Shown here: in pieces, positions 8,214-17,298 of the stretch
Layout of the letters: every line of letters starts with the position of its first letter
Position numbering within the stretch: position 1 is the stretch's first letter
Origin: Verrucomicrobiota bacterium
Lineage (GTDB): Bacteria; Verrucomicrobiota; Verrucomicrobiia; Chthoniobacterales; Terrimicrobiaceae
Reading direction: 5' to 3'
Assembly (NCBI GenBank): GCA_017305195.1
Contig: JAFKMU010000042.1
Span: 94,186 to 158,185 of the forward strand
DNA: 64,000 bases
Position numbers and translations under genes: made by a program
Notes under the pieces: model-generated
What the model was told of the DNA's origin: nothing
Databases searched by the model: none
What the model saw: only the letters and a program-made list of their open reading frames with translations

Positions 8214-8267
8214 TCTCCGCTCGCCAGTTCGCTCCCGCGAGCGAGCAGGAGGTTTCGTACTCCATCG

Positions 8268-8597
8268 TCACCCCCGCGGGCCAAAGTAGATGATCGCCGC
8301 GCCGAGAAGACACACGGCGACGCCGATGACGTCCCAGCGATCCGGCGCATGCCGCTCGACGACCCACATCCAGGCGATGGATGAGGCAATATAGACCGCT
8401 CCATAGGCGGCATAGATGCGCCCGGCCTGCCCCGGATGCAGCGTGAGCAGATAGCCGAAAAGAAACAGCGCCATCGCTCCAGGCGCGAGCCACCACACGG
8501 GCTTGCCCAGACGCAGCCATGCGTAGATGGCGTAGCATCCGGCGATCTCCGCCAGCGCGGTCAGGATGTAGAGGCCTACGGCGGCGAATGGATTCAT
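8268..8597 (-). CDS. ynfA: YnfA/UPF0060 family small membrane protein
   Basis: About 109 residues with four hydrophobic helices. Family landmarks: [18 protein letters not shown] at the start, [12 protein letters not shown] in helix three and [17 protein letters not shown] at the end. YnfA belongs to the drug/metabolite transporter superfamily next to small multidrug resistance proteins. ATG at 8597 is preferred over the one at 8615 because it begins directly before the first helix. It follows the metal ATPase gene by 76 bp on the same strand and may share its transcript. Confidence 0.9.
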   Translation of the reverse strand: MNPFAAVGLYILTALAEIAGCYAIYAWLRLGKPVWWLAPGAMALFLFGYLLTLHPGQAGRIYAAYGAVYIASSIAWMWVVERHAPDRWDVIGVAVCLLGAAIIYFGPRG

Positions 8598-8673
8598 CCG
8601 CCCGGAATACGCCAAATCCGCCTCGCCCCTCCAGACTTTCCCGCTCCGCCATTCGATCCGAACCCGGGGAGAT

Positions 8674-10863
8674 TCACGCCTTTACGCCGCGCAACAGCCG
8701 CAGGGCATTCGCCGTCACGAGCAGTGTCGCCCCGGTATCCGCCAGGATGGCGAACCACAGGCTGGTCAGCCCAAAGACCGCGAGCAGGAGAAAGACCGCC
8801 TTGATCGCGAGGGCGAAGGCAATATTGAACCGGATCATCCCGAGCGTGCGGCGCCCGAGACGAATGGCCTCCGGCACCATGCCGAGGTCATCCCGCATGA
8901 GAGCCACATCGGCCGTCTCGATCGCGGCATCCGTGCCCGCCGCTCCCATGGCGATTCCCACATTGGCCACGGCCAGCGCCGGGGCGTCATTCACGCCGTC
9001 GCCGATCATTCCCACGCTGCCGTATTTGGCGGCGAGTTCCTTCACCTTCGCGATCTTGTCGTCGGGCAGCAGGTCGCCATACGCCTCGTCGATGCCCGCC
9101 TCTTTCGCGATGGCCCGGGCGGTTTTCGTATTGTCCCCGCTCAGCATCACGACATGCCGGAGCCCCGCCTCATGCATGCGGGCGATGGCGTTCCTCGCCT
9201 CGGGCCGGATCGTGTCCGCGATCGCGATGACGCCCAGCACCTCGCCAGTGCAGTCGCCATGCGGACGATGACCGACGACCACCACGGAGCGCGCCGCCGC
9301 TTCGATCTCCGCCAGCCTTTTCTCAAGGCCGGGTGAGCAAACCCCGATCTCATGGGCGAAGCGGTGGTTCCCCACGAAATACTCATGCCCGCCGAGTGAT
9401 CCCTCGGCCCCGCGCCCCTGGACGCTCCGGTAATCGGAGCATTCGTCGAAGTCGAGCGCGTCGGTCTGCGCGCGGTCCACGATGGCCCCGGCGAGAGGAT
9501 GGGTGGAGTGCGCATTGATCGAGGCGGCGATGCGCAGGATTTCGGCGACCGACGCCTCGCCCACCGGCTGAATGTCGACCACCTTGGGCTTGCCCTCGGT
9601 GATCGTTCCGGTCTTGTCGAGGGCCAGCGCCTTCAATCCGCCGAGAGCCTCCAGGTACGCGCCGCCCTTGACCAGCACCCCGGCACGAGCCAGCGCCGCG
9701 AGGCCGGAGACGACGCTCACTGGCGTGGCAATGACCAGCGCACAGGGGCAGGCGATGACGAGCAGCACCAGCGCACGATAAATCCAGTCCATCCACGGCT
9801 GGCCAAACACGAGCGGCGGCACGAGGGCGAGCGCGATGGCAAAGACCATTACCGCTGGCGTGTAGATGCGGGCAAAGTTGTCCACGAATCGCTGCGCCGG
9901 GGCCTTCGTCGCCTGCGCCTCCTCCACCATGTGAATGATGCGCGCCAGCGTGGTGTCTCCCGCCGCCTTGGTCGTCTCGATCTGGAGCGAACCGTCGCCA
10001 TTGATCGTCCCGGCAAACACTGTGTCGCCCGGCGATTTTTCCACCGGCAGGGATTCCCCGGTGATGGGCGCTTGATTGACAGCCGAGCTGCCGCCGACCA
10101 CCCGCCCGTCGAGCGGAATGCGCTGCCCGGATCGCACCAGCACGAGCTCGCCGATCTTCACGGAATCCGCCGACACCTCCGTAAAGTCGCCCTCGCGCTT
10201 CACCAGCGCCGTCTCCGGGGCGAGTTCCATCAGCGCCAGGATCGCCCGGCGCGCGCGCCCGACGCTCCACGACTCCAGCAGCTCGGAAAGCGAAAACAGA
10301 AACGCCACCGCAGCACCCTCCGCATGCTCGCCGATCGAAACCGCGCCGATCACCGCCACGGTCATGAGCACATTCATGTCGAGCGACCGGGATCGCACCG
10401 CCCGCAGCGCCTTGGGCAAAACCAGCGCGCCGCCGCTCACGATGGCGATGAGAAACGCCATATCCGGCCAGAGCGTCTCCCGCCATCCCGCCCACTGGAG
10501 CGCAATGCCGAGGCCCGTCCCGAAACCGGACAACGCCACCAGCCACGTGGGAAGCGAAATGCGTCGCCGCTTCTCTCCCTCCCCGCTCTCGACCGTCACG
10601 CCGCTGCGGTTGATGGCACGCACGAGTTCCTCGTCGGGCACCGCGCCGTCGGTATGGATGGTGACGGAGGAGGCCATGAGATTGGCCGTCACGCCGACCA
10701 CGCGCGGGACGGTTTTCATCTCGCGCTCGATGGCGGCGATTTCATCGGGGCAATCCATCCCTCGCACGCGAAATGTCCGCGCCGCCGCGCCCTCCGGGAT
10801 CTGCACGGCGGATGACGCGGGCTGTTCCTTGGAGCAGCAATCATGATGGCAACACTCGGACAT
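8674..10863 (-). CDS. Zn/Cd/Pb-exporting P1B-type ATPase
   Basis: About 729 residues. The N-terminus starts with a Cys/His cluster ([10 protein letters not shown]), then a heavy-metal-associated domain with GMDCPDE near residue 38, where the usual second Cys is replaced. Later come [10 protein letters not shown] (actuator), CPC in helix six, DKTGT (phosphorylated Asp), THPLA (HP motif) and GDGVNDAP. The CPC plus GMDCP-E type points to divalent soft metals rather than copper. ATG at 10863 is chosen because the frame's upstream extension (GTG at 10878) lies inside the promoter. Divergent from a MerR regulator. Confidence 0.95.
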   Translation of the reverse strand: MSECCHHDCCSKEQPASSAVQIPEGAAARTFRVRGMDCPDEIAAIEREMKTVPRVVGVTANLMASSVTIHTDGAVPDEELVRAINRSGVTVESGEGEKRRRISLPTWLVALSGFGTGLGIALQWAGWRETLWPDMAFLIAIVSGGALVLPKALRAVRSRSLDMNVLMTVAVIGAVSIGEHAEGAAVAFLFSLSELLESWSVGRARRAILALMELAPETALVKREGDFTEVSADSVKIGELVLVRSGQRIPLDGRVVGGSSAVNQAPITGESLPVEKSPGDTVFAGTINGDGSLQIETTKAAGDTTLARIIHMVEEAQATKAPAQRFVDNFARIYTPAVMVFAIALALVPPLVFGQPWMDWIYRALVLLVIACPCALVIATPVSVVSGLAALARAGVLVKGGAYLEALGGLKALALDKTGTITEGKPKVVDIQPVGEASVAEILRIAASINAHSTHPLAGAIVDRAQTDALDFDECSDYRSVQGRGAEGSLGGHEYFVGNHRFAHEIGVCSPGLEKRLAEIEAAARSVVVVGHRPHGDCTGEVLGVIAIADTIRPEARNAIARMHEAGLRHVVMLSGDNTKTARAIAKEAGIDEAYGDLLPDDKIAKVKELAAKYGSVGMIGDGVNDAPALAVANVGIAMGAAGTDAAIETADVALMRDDLGMVPEAIRLGRRTLGMIRFNIAFALAIKAVFLLLAVFGLTSLWFAILADTGATLLVTANALRLLRGVKA

Positions 10864-10869
10864 GATCCG

Positions 10870-10900
10870 AGTAAACACCTTGAAGTTACTTCAAGGTCAA
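10870..10900 (-). promoter_or_regulatory. MerR-type promoter of the metal ATPase
   Basis: On the minus strand, -35 TTGACC (10900-10895) and -10 TTTACT (10875-10870) are separated by 19 bp, the long spacer typical of MerR-activated promoters. The spacer holds a perfect dyad with 10-bp arms, ACCTTGAAGT at 10877-10886 and its complement at 10888-10897, around one central base. Only six bases lie between the -10 and the ATPase ATG, so the transcript may be leaderless or nearly so. Confidence 0.9.
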
Positions 10901-10914
10901 ACGACATTCCATCC

Positions 10915-11334
10915 ATGACGATAGGCGACCTGGCCAAAGCAGCGGACTGCACGACGGAAACCGTACGCTATTACGAAAAGCAGGGCCTCCTCCCCAAGCC
11001 CGAGCGCGGCGGCAACAACTACCGCACCTACGGCGCGGACCATCTGGAGCGGCTCCGCTTCGTGCGAAACTGCCGCTCCCTCGATCTCTCGCAGGCCGAG
11101 ATCGCGGCGCTGCTCGTCCTCATGCAGCGCCCCTCCGCCGACTGCGACTCCGTCAATACCGTCCTCGACGAGCACATCGCCGACGTCGAGGCGCGGCTGC
11201 GCGAGCTTCGCTCGCTGCGCGACCAGCTCCTCGCCCTGCGCAAGGAATGCCAGAGCAAATCGACCGTGGGCCGATGCCGCATCCTGCGCGGAATCTCCCA
11301 TCTCGGAGAACACGGAACGCCGCACGCCCGCTGA
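10915..11334 (+). CDS. MerR-family metal sensor, CadR/PbrR type
   Basis: 139 residues from ATG at 10915: MTIGDLAKAADCTTETVRYYE is the MerR helix-turn-helix start (shown in part: IGDLAKAA, TVRYYEKQGLL). The metal-site cysteines C77, C112 and C121 and the C-x8-C spacing near the end match CadR/PbrR sensors for Cd(II)/Pb(II). A long dimerisation helix occupies about 84-110. It lies divergent from the ATPase gene and should distort the 19-bp-spaced promoter between them when metal binds. Confidence 0.92.
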   Translation: MTIGDLAKAADCTTETVRYYEKQGLLPKPERGGNNYRTYGADHLERLRFVRNCRSLDLSQAEIAALLVLMQRPSADCDSVNTVLDEHIADVEARLRELRSLRDQLLALRKECQSKSTVGRCRILRGISHLGEHGTPHAR

Positions 11335-11393
11335 CGCGCGCCGGGCGGAATTGACGAAAGCCGCCTTCATGGTTATTACGCAGGGGCCGCGCC

Positions 11394-13247
11394 ATGAATA
11401 CCCCCACCCTTCGGCTGCTCGCCTGCAGCTTCGCCCTTTTCGTTATCGCGTCCTCCACCGTCTCCGCCCAGACCGCCTCGCAGGCTGTCCTGACCGAGCT
11501 GGACCAGCTCGTCGCCGACAACGACGGCCACGGCGGAGGCATCGTGCGCATCGCCGACCGCACGGGCGTGCTCTGCCAGGGCGTGGCGGGGAAATTCGCC
11601 GGTCCGGGCTCGCCCGACATGACGCCGGACAGGCCATTTGAGATCGCCAGCATCACCAAGGCCGTCACCGCCGCGACGATCCTCGTCCTCGCCGAGGAGG
11701 GAAAGCTCACACTCGACACCCCCATCGGCAAGCTCCTCCCGGCGAAAACCGTACAGGGTTTTGACGGCTCCCTCACCATCCGCCAGCTCCTTTCCCACAC
11801 CAGTGGCCTGCTCCACTACTGGACCGACGGCGCGCGCGACCGCGAGGGCAACAACGCCTTCCTCCGCTCATTCCTCGCCGACCCGGGGCACAACTGGACG
11901 CCGGATGAAATCCTTTCCTACGCCCGCGAGATTCCCTCCCGCCGCCCGGGCCGATTCCATTACTCGGATACGAATTTCGTCCTCCTCGGCCTCCTCATCG
12001 AGCACGTCACCGGCCAGCCGCTCCACACCGTTTACCGCGAGAAAATCTTCCGCCCGCTCGGCATGGACTCGACGTGGCTCACCTATCACGAATCCCGCCG
12101 CGGCGCGCCGCAGTCGCATCGTTACGAGGGCAGCGAGGATCTCACCGACGTACCCCGCCAGAGCGCCGACTGGGCGGGCGGCGGACTCGTGAGCACCGCG
12201 CGCGACCTCGAGCGCTTCCTGCGCGGGCTGGCCGATGGGAAGCTCTTCCGCAATCCCGAGACCCTCCAGGCCATGCTCACCTTTGTCCCCACGGGCGAGC
12301 AGGACATCTCGTATGGACTCGGCCTTTACCGCGTGAAGCTCGACGGCGGGCTCGGCGAGGTCTGGGGCCACGATGGACATGGCAATTCCTTCGCCTACTA
12401 CTGGCCGCAGCGCGGCGTCACCTTCACCGGCACGCTCAACCAGGTGGACAACGACTGGTGGCCGCTCGTCGAGGCCTGGGTCTCCGGCGGCAAAAGCCTC
12501 TCCGACTTCGAGGAGGACCGCCAGACCTTCAACGCCAGCCTCTCCACCGGCTGGGACAGCCTTTACATGGACAAGGGCGCCAACGGGCTGAACGACAGCA
12601 ATCGCTACGGCTCGGGCATCTACTGGACCGCCCTCTCGCTCACATGGAACATCTCGGAATCGAACTTCCTCACCGCCGGGGTCTGGCAGGCCTTTGCCAC
12701 CAGCGGCCCGTCGTACCGCGAAACCGACGCCGATCTCACCTTCACCCAGCTCGTCGGCGATGGTTTCGTCAGCCTCGCGTATGATTTCAACTACGGCTAC
12801 AGCGACGGCAACTTTTACTCCAACGAACTCGTTGCCTCCGTCGGATGGGACTTCACCCTCGGGCCGCTCACCCTCACGCCCTCGGCCACCTACTGGTTCG
12901 CCCTCGGGCCGGATTCCGACAGCGGCAGCGGGTTCGTGGAGGCCTGCTCCAGCTTCCTTAACCTCCGCCTCGATGGCAACCTGCCGCTCTACCGCGACAT
13001 CCTCGCCCTCGACTTCTGGGGCGCCTTTGGCGTGAACTTCCGCTACAACACCTCGCCCGCCCCCGACGACGACGTCACGCCCTTCACCGGGCCAAACAAC
13101 CTCGAGTGCGGCCTCTCGCTCCCCATCCGCGTGAACCGCTATATCACCTTCGCCGTCTACGGCGCCTACAGCTACGCCCTCACCGACATCAGCGGCACCG
13201 CCCCCAGCACCTTCTGGGGCGGCGGCAGCGTGCAGTTTTCGTATTGA
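11394..13247 (+). CDS. Serine beta-lactamase-like hydrolase fused to a predicted outer-membrane barrel
   Basis: 617 residues. Signal peptide to about residue 25 (TVSAQ). Residues about 30-365 form a class C beta-lactamase / D-aminopeptidase-like hydrolase: catalytic SITK at 86-89, HYSD at 189-192 and WGHDGHG near 324-330 in the KTG position. Residues about 379-617 are quite different: alternating polar/aromatic strands such as LSTGWDSLYMDKG and ALSLTWNISESNFLTAG, short turns, and a terminal aromatic (VQFSY), as in outer-membrane beta-barrels of the TorF-like sort. The two parts are in one uninterrupted frame. Substrate unknown; the barrel is predicted from pattern only. Confidence 0.8.
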   Translation: MNTPTLRLLACSFALFVIASSTVSAQTASQAVLTELDQLVADNDGHGGGIVRIADRTGVLCQGVAGKFAGPGSPDMTPDRPFEIASITKAVTAATILVLAEEGKLTLDTPIGKLLPAKTVQGFDGSLTIRQLLSHTSGLLHYWTDGARDREGNNAFLRSFLADPGHNWTPDEILSYAREIPSRRPGRFHYSDTNFVLLGLLIEHVTGQPLHTVYREKIFRPLGMDSTWLTYHESRRGAPQSHRYEGSEDLTDVPRQSADWAGGGLVSTARDLERFLRGLADGKLFRNPETLQAMLTFVPTGEQDISYGLGLYRVKLDGGLGEVWGHDGHGNSFAYYWPQRGVTFTGTLNQVDNDWWPLVEAWVSGGKSLSDFEEDRQTFNASLSTGWDSLYMDKGANGLNDSNRYGSGIYWTALSLTWNISESNFLTAGVWQAFATSGPSYRETDADLTFTQLVGDGFVSLAYDFNYGYSDGNFYSNELVASVGWDFTLGPLTLTPSATYWFALGPDSDSGSGFVEACSSFLNLRLDGNLPLYRDILALDFWGAFGVNFRYNTSPAPDDDVTPFTGPNNLECGLSLPIRVNRYITFAVYGAYSYALTDISGTAPSTFWGGGSVQFSY

Positions 13248-13251
13248 AAAT

Positions 13252-13294
13252 ATAATTTCCATTTTGCCGATTTGATCCGTAGAATGGAAATTAT
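13252..13294 (+). promoter_or_regulatory. Inverted-repeat operator overlapping hipB start
   Basis: Perfect 12-bp arms ATAATTTCCATT (13252-13263) and AATGGAAATTAT (13283-13294) separated by 19 bp. The right arm contains one candidate hipB ATG (13284) and touches another (13293). Position and symmetry fit autoregulation by the HipB-like protein; AT-richness suggests the promoter lies inside. Confidence 0.7.
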
Positions 13295-13595
13295 GGTTTC
13301 CGTACTTGGAGACATTGAGGCGATGCAAAAGCTGGGTTCGCGCCTGAAGGCGGAGCGTCTGCGCCGCAACCTCACCCAGCAGTACCTCGCGCAATCCCTG
13401 GGCGTGACTCTGCCGACCTACCGGAAGATCGAGGCCGGAGATGGATCGGTGGAATTCCGCCACGTGGCCAAGGCTCTCGGCGTGCTGGGCTACAGCGAAG
13501 CCCTCGGCGAACTGATTCCCGAAACGCAGCCGGAAATCCGCCTGAAAGACCTGCTCGCGCCGGAACGCAAACACGCCTCCCCGCGCCGCGCATGA
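13293..13595 (+). CDS. hipB: HipB-like XRE antitoxin/repressor
   Basis: About 100 residues with one helix-turn-helix: LGSRLKAERLRRNLTQQYLA, then VTLPTYRKIEAGDGSV and KALGVLGY. It precedes hipA and overlaps it as ATGA, the normal hipBA arrangement. The start is uncertain: ATG at 13284, 13293 and 13323 are all in frame; 13293 is used because it opens just after the operator arm. Expected to bind HipA and repress the operon through the 12-bp inverted repeat. Confidence 0.85.
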   Translation: MVSVLGDIEAMQKLGSRLKAERLRRNLTQQYLAQSLGVTLPTYRKIEAGDGSVEFRHVAKALGVLGYSEALGELIPETQPEIRLKDLLAPERKHASPRRA

Positions 13596-14806
13596 AACCC
13601 GGGCTGCGCGTCTGCTGGTGGGACGGCTCCACCATCGGCCATCTCGTCCAAAAAGGTCCGATCTATTTCGTCTACGACGAGGACTGGTTGCGGCGGGGCT
13701 GGAATCTTTCGCCCATCAGTCTTCCCTTCTCCGATCTCGCCTTCAATGGTTCCAAGGGAATCGATGGCCTACCGGGCCTGATCGCCGACTGCCTGCCCGA
13801 CGCCTGGGGCCGCAAGGTGGCCCGCACGGAATTCGCCCGGAACGGGTGGCGCGAACCCTCCACCATGACCCTGCTGGCCTGGCGAGGACGGCGAGGCGTC
13901 GGAGCACTCCATTTCCTGCCGCCCATGGACTCCGGGGAAAACAAACTGGAAGCCGTCAGCGCGGCGGCGCTGGCTCGCGGAGCAGCCGAGATCGACCGCG
14001 GCGAGCCCTCCGTCGTGCTTCCGCAGCTCGCTCGCGGAGGAACCGCCGGGGGCGTCTGGCCGAAAGCCCTCGTCCTGGCATATCCGGACGGAACCTTGAA
14101 AGTCGGCGAACCCGACGGCCATGGCGTGCCGAGCCTGCTGAAATTTGACCTCTCCGCGCGGGGCGAATTCGCACGCAGCGAATATGCGTATTCCCTGATG
14201 GCGAGGGCTGCCGGAATCCGCACCACCCAAACGGCGCTGATCGCGGAATCCTCCAGGTCGCCGCGTCGCCACCTCATGGTCACCCGTTTCGATATTCCCG
14301 AAACCGGCCCCTGCGAGCGACGCATTCACTTTCATACGTCGAGCGGCCTCCTCCACCAAACGCCGGACGCCCTCGACTATCGCGACCTGTTCCGCATCGC
14401 GATTCGCCTGCACGTCGAGCATTCCGAAATCGAGGAACTGGCCCGGCGCATGATCTTCAATGTGCTGGCCTCCAATCACGACGATCACGGCAAGAACCAC
14501 GCCTTTCAACTCGACGAAAACACCGGCCGCTGGAGCCTGACTCCGGCCTATGACCTGACCTACGGCGAAGGCTATTTGCAGCGCGGCACACAGGTGGCCG
14601 GAGAAGTCTGGCCGAGGCTTTCCACCATCGAGGCGCTTTGCCTCGGCGCCGGCCTGAAAAAAGACGGCTTTTCCTCCATCGTCTCCGCCGTGCGAGGCGC
14701 TTTGCAAAAATGGCCGCAATGGGCGGAAGACGCAGAGCTGTCCAAGGCTCGACGTGATGAAATCGCGAGGCGTTTTCGCCGCATCGATGGGGAAGTCTGT
14801 GATTGA
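13592..14806 (+). CDS. hipA: HipA-like serine/threonine kinase toxin
   Basis: 404 residues. HipA proteins phosphorylate aminoacyl-tRNA synthetases in studied cases and cause growth arrest. Visible: LPDAWGR near 68-73 and a glycine-rich segment GGTAGGVWPKAL near 149-160 with the ATP-contacting lysine, MVTRFD at 229-234, catalytic loop SNHDDHGKN at 294-302 with D298 as candidate catalytic Asp, and LTPAYDLTY with metal-binding D321. All key residues appear intact. ATGA overlap with hipB indicates coupling. Confidence 0.93.
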   Translation: MKPGLRVCWWDGSTIGHLVQKGPIYFVYDEDWLRRGWNLSPISLPFSDLAFNGSKGIDGLPGLIADCLPDAWGRKVARTEFARNGWREPSTMTLLAWRGRRGVGALHFLPPMDSGENKLEAVSAAALARGAAEIDRGEPSVVLPQLARGGTAGGVWPKALVLAYPDGTLKVGEPDGHGVPSLLKFDLSARGEFARSEYAYSLMARAAGIRTTQTALIAESSRSPRRHLMVTRFDIPETGPCERRIHFHTSSGLLHQTPDALDYRDLFRIAIRLHVEHSEIEELARRMIFNVLASNHDDHGKNHAFQLDENTGRWSLTPAYDLTYGEGYLQRGTQVAGEVWPRLSTIEALCLGAGLKKDGFSSIVSAVRGALQKWPQWAEDAELSKARRDEIARRFRRIDGEVCD

Positions 14807-14864
14807 GACGGAGTCTCCCTGATTCCGGGTCGACAAAAGACGGCGTCCCGCTACGGTCCGGCTC

Positions 14865-15554
14865 ATGGCGCATGAGGAACATCATCGGATCAATCGCTCC
14901 GGGTGGCTGCGAGCCGCCGTGCTGGGCGCGAATGACGGCATTCTTTCCACCGCCAGCCTCATCGTAGGCGTGGCGGCGGCCAACTCGACCAAGTCCAGCA
15001 TCCTCCTCGCCGGCGTGGCCGGGCTCGTCGCCGGAGCCATGTCCATGGCGGCCGGGGAATACGTCTCCGTAAAGTCCCAGGAGGATACCGAGAAGGCCGA
15101 CCTGAAACTGGAGGCCGAGGCCCTCGCCAATGACCCCGAGGAGGAGGAGGCCGAACTCGCCGCCATCTACCGGGATCGCGGACTCGATGAAAATCTCGCC
15201 CTCGAGGTCGCCCGCCAGCTGATGAAAAAGGACGCCCTCGGCGCGCATGCGCGCGACGAAATCGGCATCACCGAGGAGCTGAGCGCCCGTCCCATCCAGG
15301 CCGCCATGTGGTCGGCCACCGCCTTTGCCTCGGGAGCCGTCGTCCCCGTCGTCACCGCCATCCTCGCTCCCGCCGGGATCGTGGTGTGGCTGGTCCCCGC
15401 GACCGCCATCACGCTGCTTTGCGCCCTCGGGGCTGTCGCCGCAGCCGCAGGCGGCGCGTCGATGTGGCGCGGAGCACTGCGCGTTTGTTTCTGGGGCAGC
15501 TTCGCCATGGGGCTGACGGCTCTCATCGGCAGACTGTTCGGCATCTCGGCGTAG
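14865..15554 (+). CDS. VIT1/CCC1 family iron/manganese transporter
   Basis: 229 residues. RAAVLGANDGILSTASLIVGV near residues 16-36 and GAMSMAAGEYVSVKSQ near 57-72 are the signature helices. A charged cytosolic segment (about 72-135) rich in Glu carries the metal-binding helices, and three hydrophobic segments close the protein. Bacterial members export or sequester Fe(II)/Mn(II). Single gene, with about 58 bp upstream and dctA downstream. Confidence 0.92.
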   Translation: MAHEEHHRINRSGWLRAAVLGANDGILSTASLIVGVAAANSTKSSILLAGVAGLVAGAMSMAAGEYVSVKSQEDTEKADLKLEAEALANDPEEEEAELAAIYRDRGLDENLALEVARQLMKKDALGAHARDEIGITEELSARPIQAAMWSATAFASGAVVPVVTAILAPAGIVVWLVPATAITLLCALGAVAAAAGGASMWRGALRVCFWGSFAMGLTALIGRLFGISA

Positions 15555-15576
15555 GATCGCGGTTCCCGCCCGGAGA

Positions 15577-15598
15577 AACCTGAAGAAAAATTCAGGTT
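15577..15598. promoter_or_regulatory. Hairpin/dyad before dctA
   Basis: AACCTGAA (15577-15584) and TTCAGGTT (15591-15598) form a perfect 8-bp inverted repeat around GAAAAA, 56 bp before the dctA start. It is either the end signal of the VIT gene or an operator for dctA; the lack of a T-run on the plus strand favours an operator. Confidence 0.4.
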
Positions 15599-15653
15599 CC
15601 GTTCAGAATCCCTTAAGCATCGGGAGTCATGGTGCGAGGCAGACACCTCCCCT

Positions 15654-17039
15654 ATGAATACTCCCTCCGCGTCTGCGTCGTCGGCATCCGCCGTTCCCCC
15701 GAAGCCCCGCAAATTTTACCAGTCGCTCTATTTTCAGGTCATCGTCGCGATCGTCCTGGGCGTGCTGCTGGGCCATTTCTTCCCCGCCACGGGCGAGGCG
15801 ATGAAGCCCTTTGGCGAAGGCTTCATCAAGCTCATCAAGATGATCATCGCCCCGATCATCTTCTGCACCGTGGTCATCGGCATCGCGGGCATGGAGGACA
15901 TGAAGAAGGTCGGCAAGACGGGCGGCCTCGCCATGCTGTACTTTGAGATCGTCAGCACGCTGGCCCTCGTGGTCGGCCTCGTCATCGTCAATGTCGTACG
16001 CCCCGGCGCGGGGATGAATATCGACGCCGCCAGCCTCGACACCAAGGCCATCGCGCAATTCACCGCTCCCGGCAAGATGGAGGGCACGGTCGATTACATC
16101 CTGCACATCATCCCGACGACGGTCTTCGACGCGTTTGCCAAGGGCGAGATCCTCCAGGTGCTGCTCGTGTCGGTGCTCTTCGGCTTCGCCCTGCATCGCT
16201 TTGGCGGGCGCAGCTCGATCGTCTTTGAGCTGATCGAGAAAACCTCGCACGTCCTCTTTGGCATCGTGGGTATCATCATGAAGGTCGCCCCGCTCGGCGC
16301 GTTCGGCGCGATGGCTTTCACCATCGGCAAGTACGGCACGGAGTCGCTCTTCTCCCTGGCGAAGCTCATGGGGTCGTTTTACCTCACGTGCCTCATCTTC
16401 GTCTTCCTCGTACTCGGTACCATCACCCGGCTGCACGGCTTCAGCGTCTGGCGCTTCATCAAGTATATAAAAGAAGAACTCCTCATCGTGCTCGGCACCT
16501 CGTCGTCGGAGTCCGTGCTCCCTCGCATGATGACCAAGCTGGAAAACCTCGGCGTGAAGAAATCCACCGTCGGCCTCGTCATCCCGACCGGGTATTCCTT
16601 CAACCTCGACGGCACCGCGATCTACCTGACCATGGCCGCCGTGTTCATCGCCCAGGCCACGAATACCCCGCTCGACCTCACCCACCAGCTCACGCTCCTC
16701 GCCGTGCTGCTCCTCACCTCCAAGGGCGCGGCGGGCATCACAGGCAGCGGCTTCATCGTGCTGGCGGCGACGCTTTCCGCCGTGGGCCACGTACCGGTGG
16801 CGGGCATCGCCCTCATCCTGGGGATCGACCGCTTCATGTCCGAGGCGCGCGCGCTGACAAACCTCGTCGGCAACGGCGTCGCCACCATCATCGTTGGCAA
16901 GTGGTGCAAAGAGGTCGACGAGACCCAGATGCGCCGCGTCCTCGGCTCCGTTTCCCCCACCCCGGCAGCTGCTGCACCAGCGCCCCTCCCCGCCGTCAAG
17001 GCTCCGGAGGAACGCCTGGTGGTTTCCCCCGCCAGCTAG
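15654..17039 (+). CDS. dctA: Dicarboxylate:Na+/H+ symporter, DAACS family
   Basis: 461 residues, eight helices plus two hairpin loops. Landmarks: [17 protein letters not shown] at the N-terminus, [19 protein letters not shown], serine-rich hairpin [12 protein letters not shown], and [13 protein letters not shown] with the substrate and cation site, then [13 protein letters not shown]. DctA imports C4-dicarboxylates such as succinate and malate. The Ala/Pro-rich C-terminal tail ([13 protein letters not shown]) is variable in the family. Followed by another organic-anion carrier, so the locus seems devoted to carboxylate uptake. Confidence 0.93.
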   Translation: MNTPSASASSASAVPPKPRKFYQSLYFQVIVAIVLGVLLGHFFPATGEAMKPFGEGFIKLIKMIIAPIIFCTVVIGIAGMEDMKKVGKTGGLAMLYFEIVSTLALVVGLVIVNVVRPGAGMNIDAASLDTKAIAQFTAPGKMEGTVDYILHIIPTTVFDAFAKGEILQVLLVSVLFGFALHRFGGRSSIVFELIEKTSHVLFGIVGIIMKVAPLGAFGAMAFTIGKYGTESLFSLAKLMGSFYLTCLIFVFLVLGTITRLHGFSVWRFIKYIKEELLIVLGTSSSESVLPRMMTKLENLGVKKSTVGLVIPTGYSFNLDGTAIYLTMAAVFIAQATNTPLDLTHQLTLLAVLLLTSKGAAGITGSGFIVLAATLSAVGHVPVAGIALILGIDRFMSEARALTNLVGNGVATIIVGKWCKEVDETQMRRVLGSVSPTPAAAAPAPLPAVKAPEERLVVSPAS

Positions 17040-17220
17040 GAGCTGACCAAATAAAGATGTGGCAATTGATCGGTGCGCGCCGGGGGTCGGCATGGTGGGA
17101 TGGTTGCGACGAGGCTGTATGGATACATACTGCCCAAGCGGCCAGTGCGCCAGGACGGCCCTCGCCGCCGCCGAGCAGTGGCTACAGATTGATTTGATCT
17201 GCTCCAACCGCCAGAACCGG

Positions 17221-17252
17221 GAGCGTTCCGGGTGCAAATTCCCGGAACGCTC
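17221..17252. terminator. Perfect 12-bp hairpin between dctA and the DASS carrier
   Basis: GAGCGTTCCGGG (17221-17232) pairs with CCCGGAACGCTC (17241-17252) around an 8-nt loop. It lies 182 bp after dctA and 47 bp before the next start. No T-run follows on the plus strand, so it may be a terminator that works with Rho, or a regulatory dyad. Nothing else was seen in the 259-bp gap. Confidence 0.5.
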
Positions 17253-17298
17253 TCATTGCTCCCGGCCCGCCACGGGCTAGAGTATTCTCATCAGACGC

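Noticed and set aside
11868..13574. Long antisense frame (568 codons) under the serine hydrolase and hipB
   Set aside because: Composition (Glu, Gly, Val repeats) is typical of antisense translation in high-G+C genes; it crosses two well-supported genes.
17059..17280. Possible 73-residue protein between dctA and the DASS gene
   Set aside because: Overlaps a perfect 12-bp hairpin, has no ribosome binding site and no conserved features; more likely untranslated.
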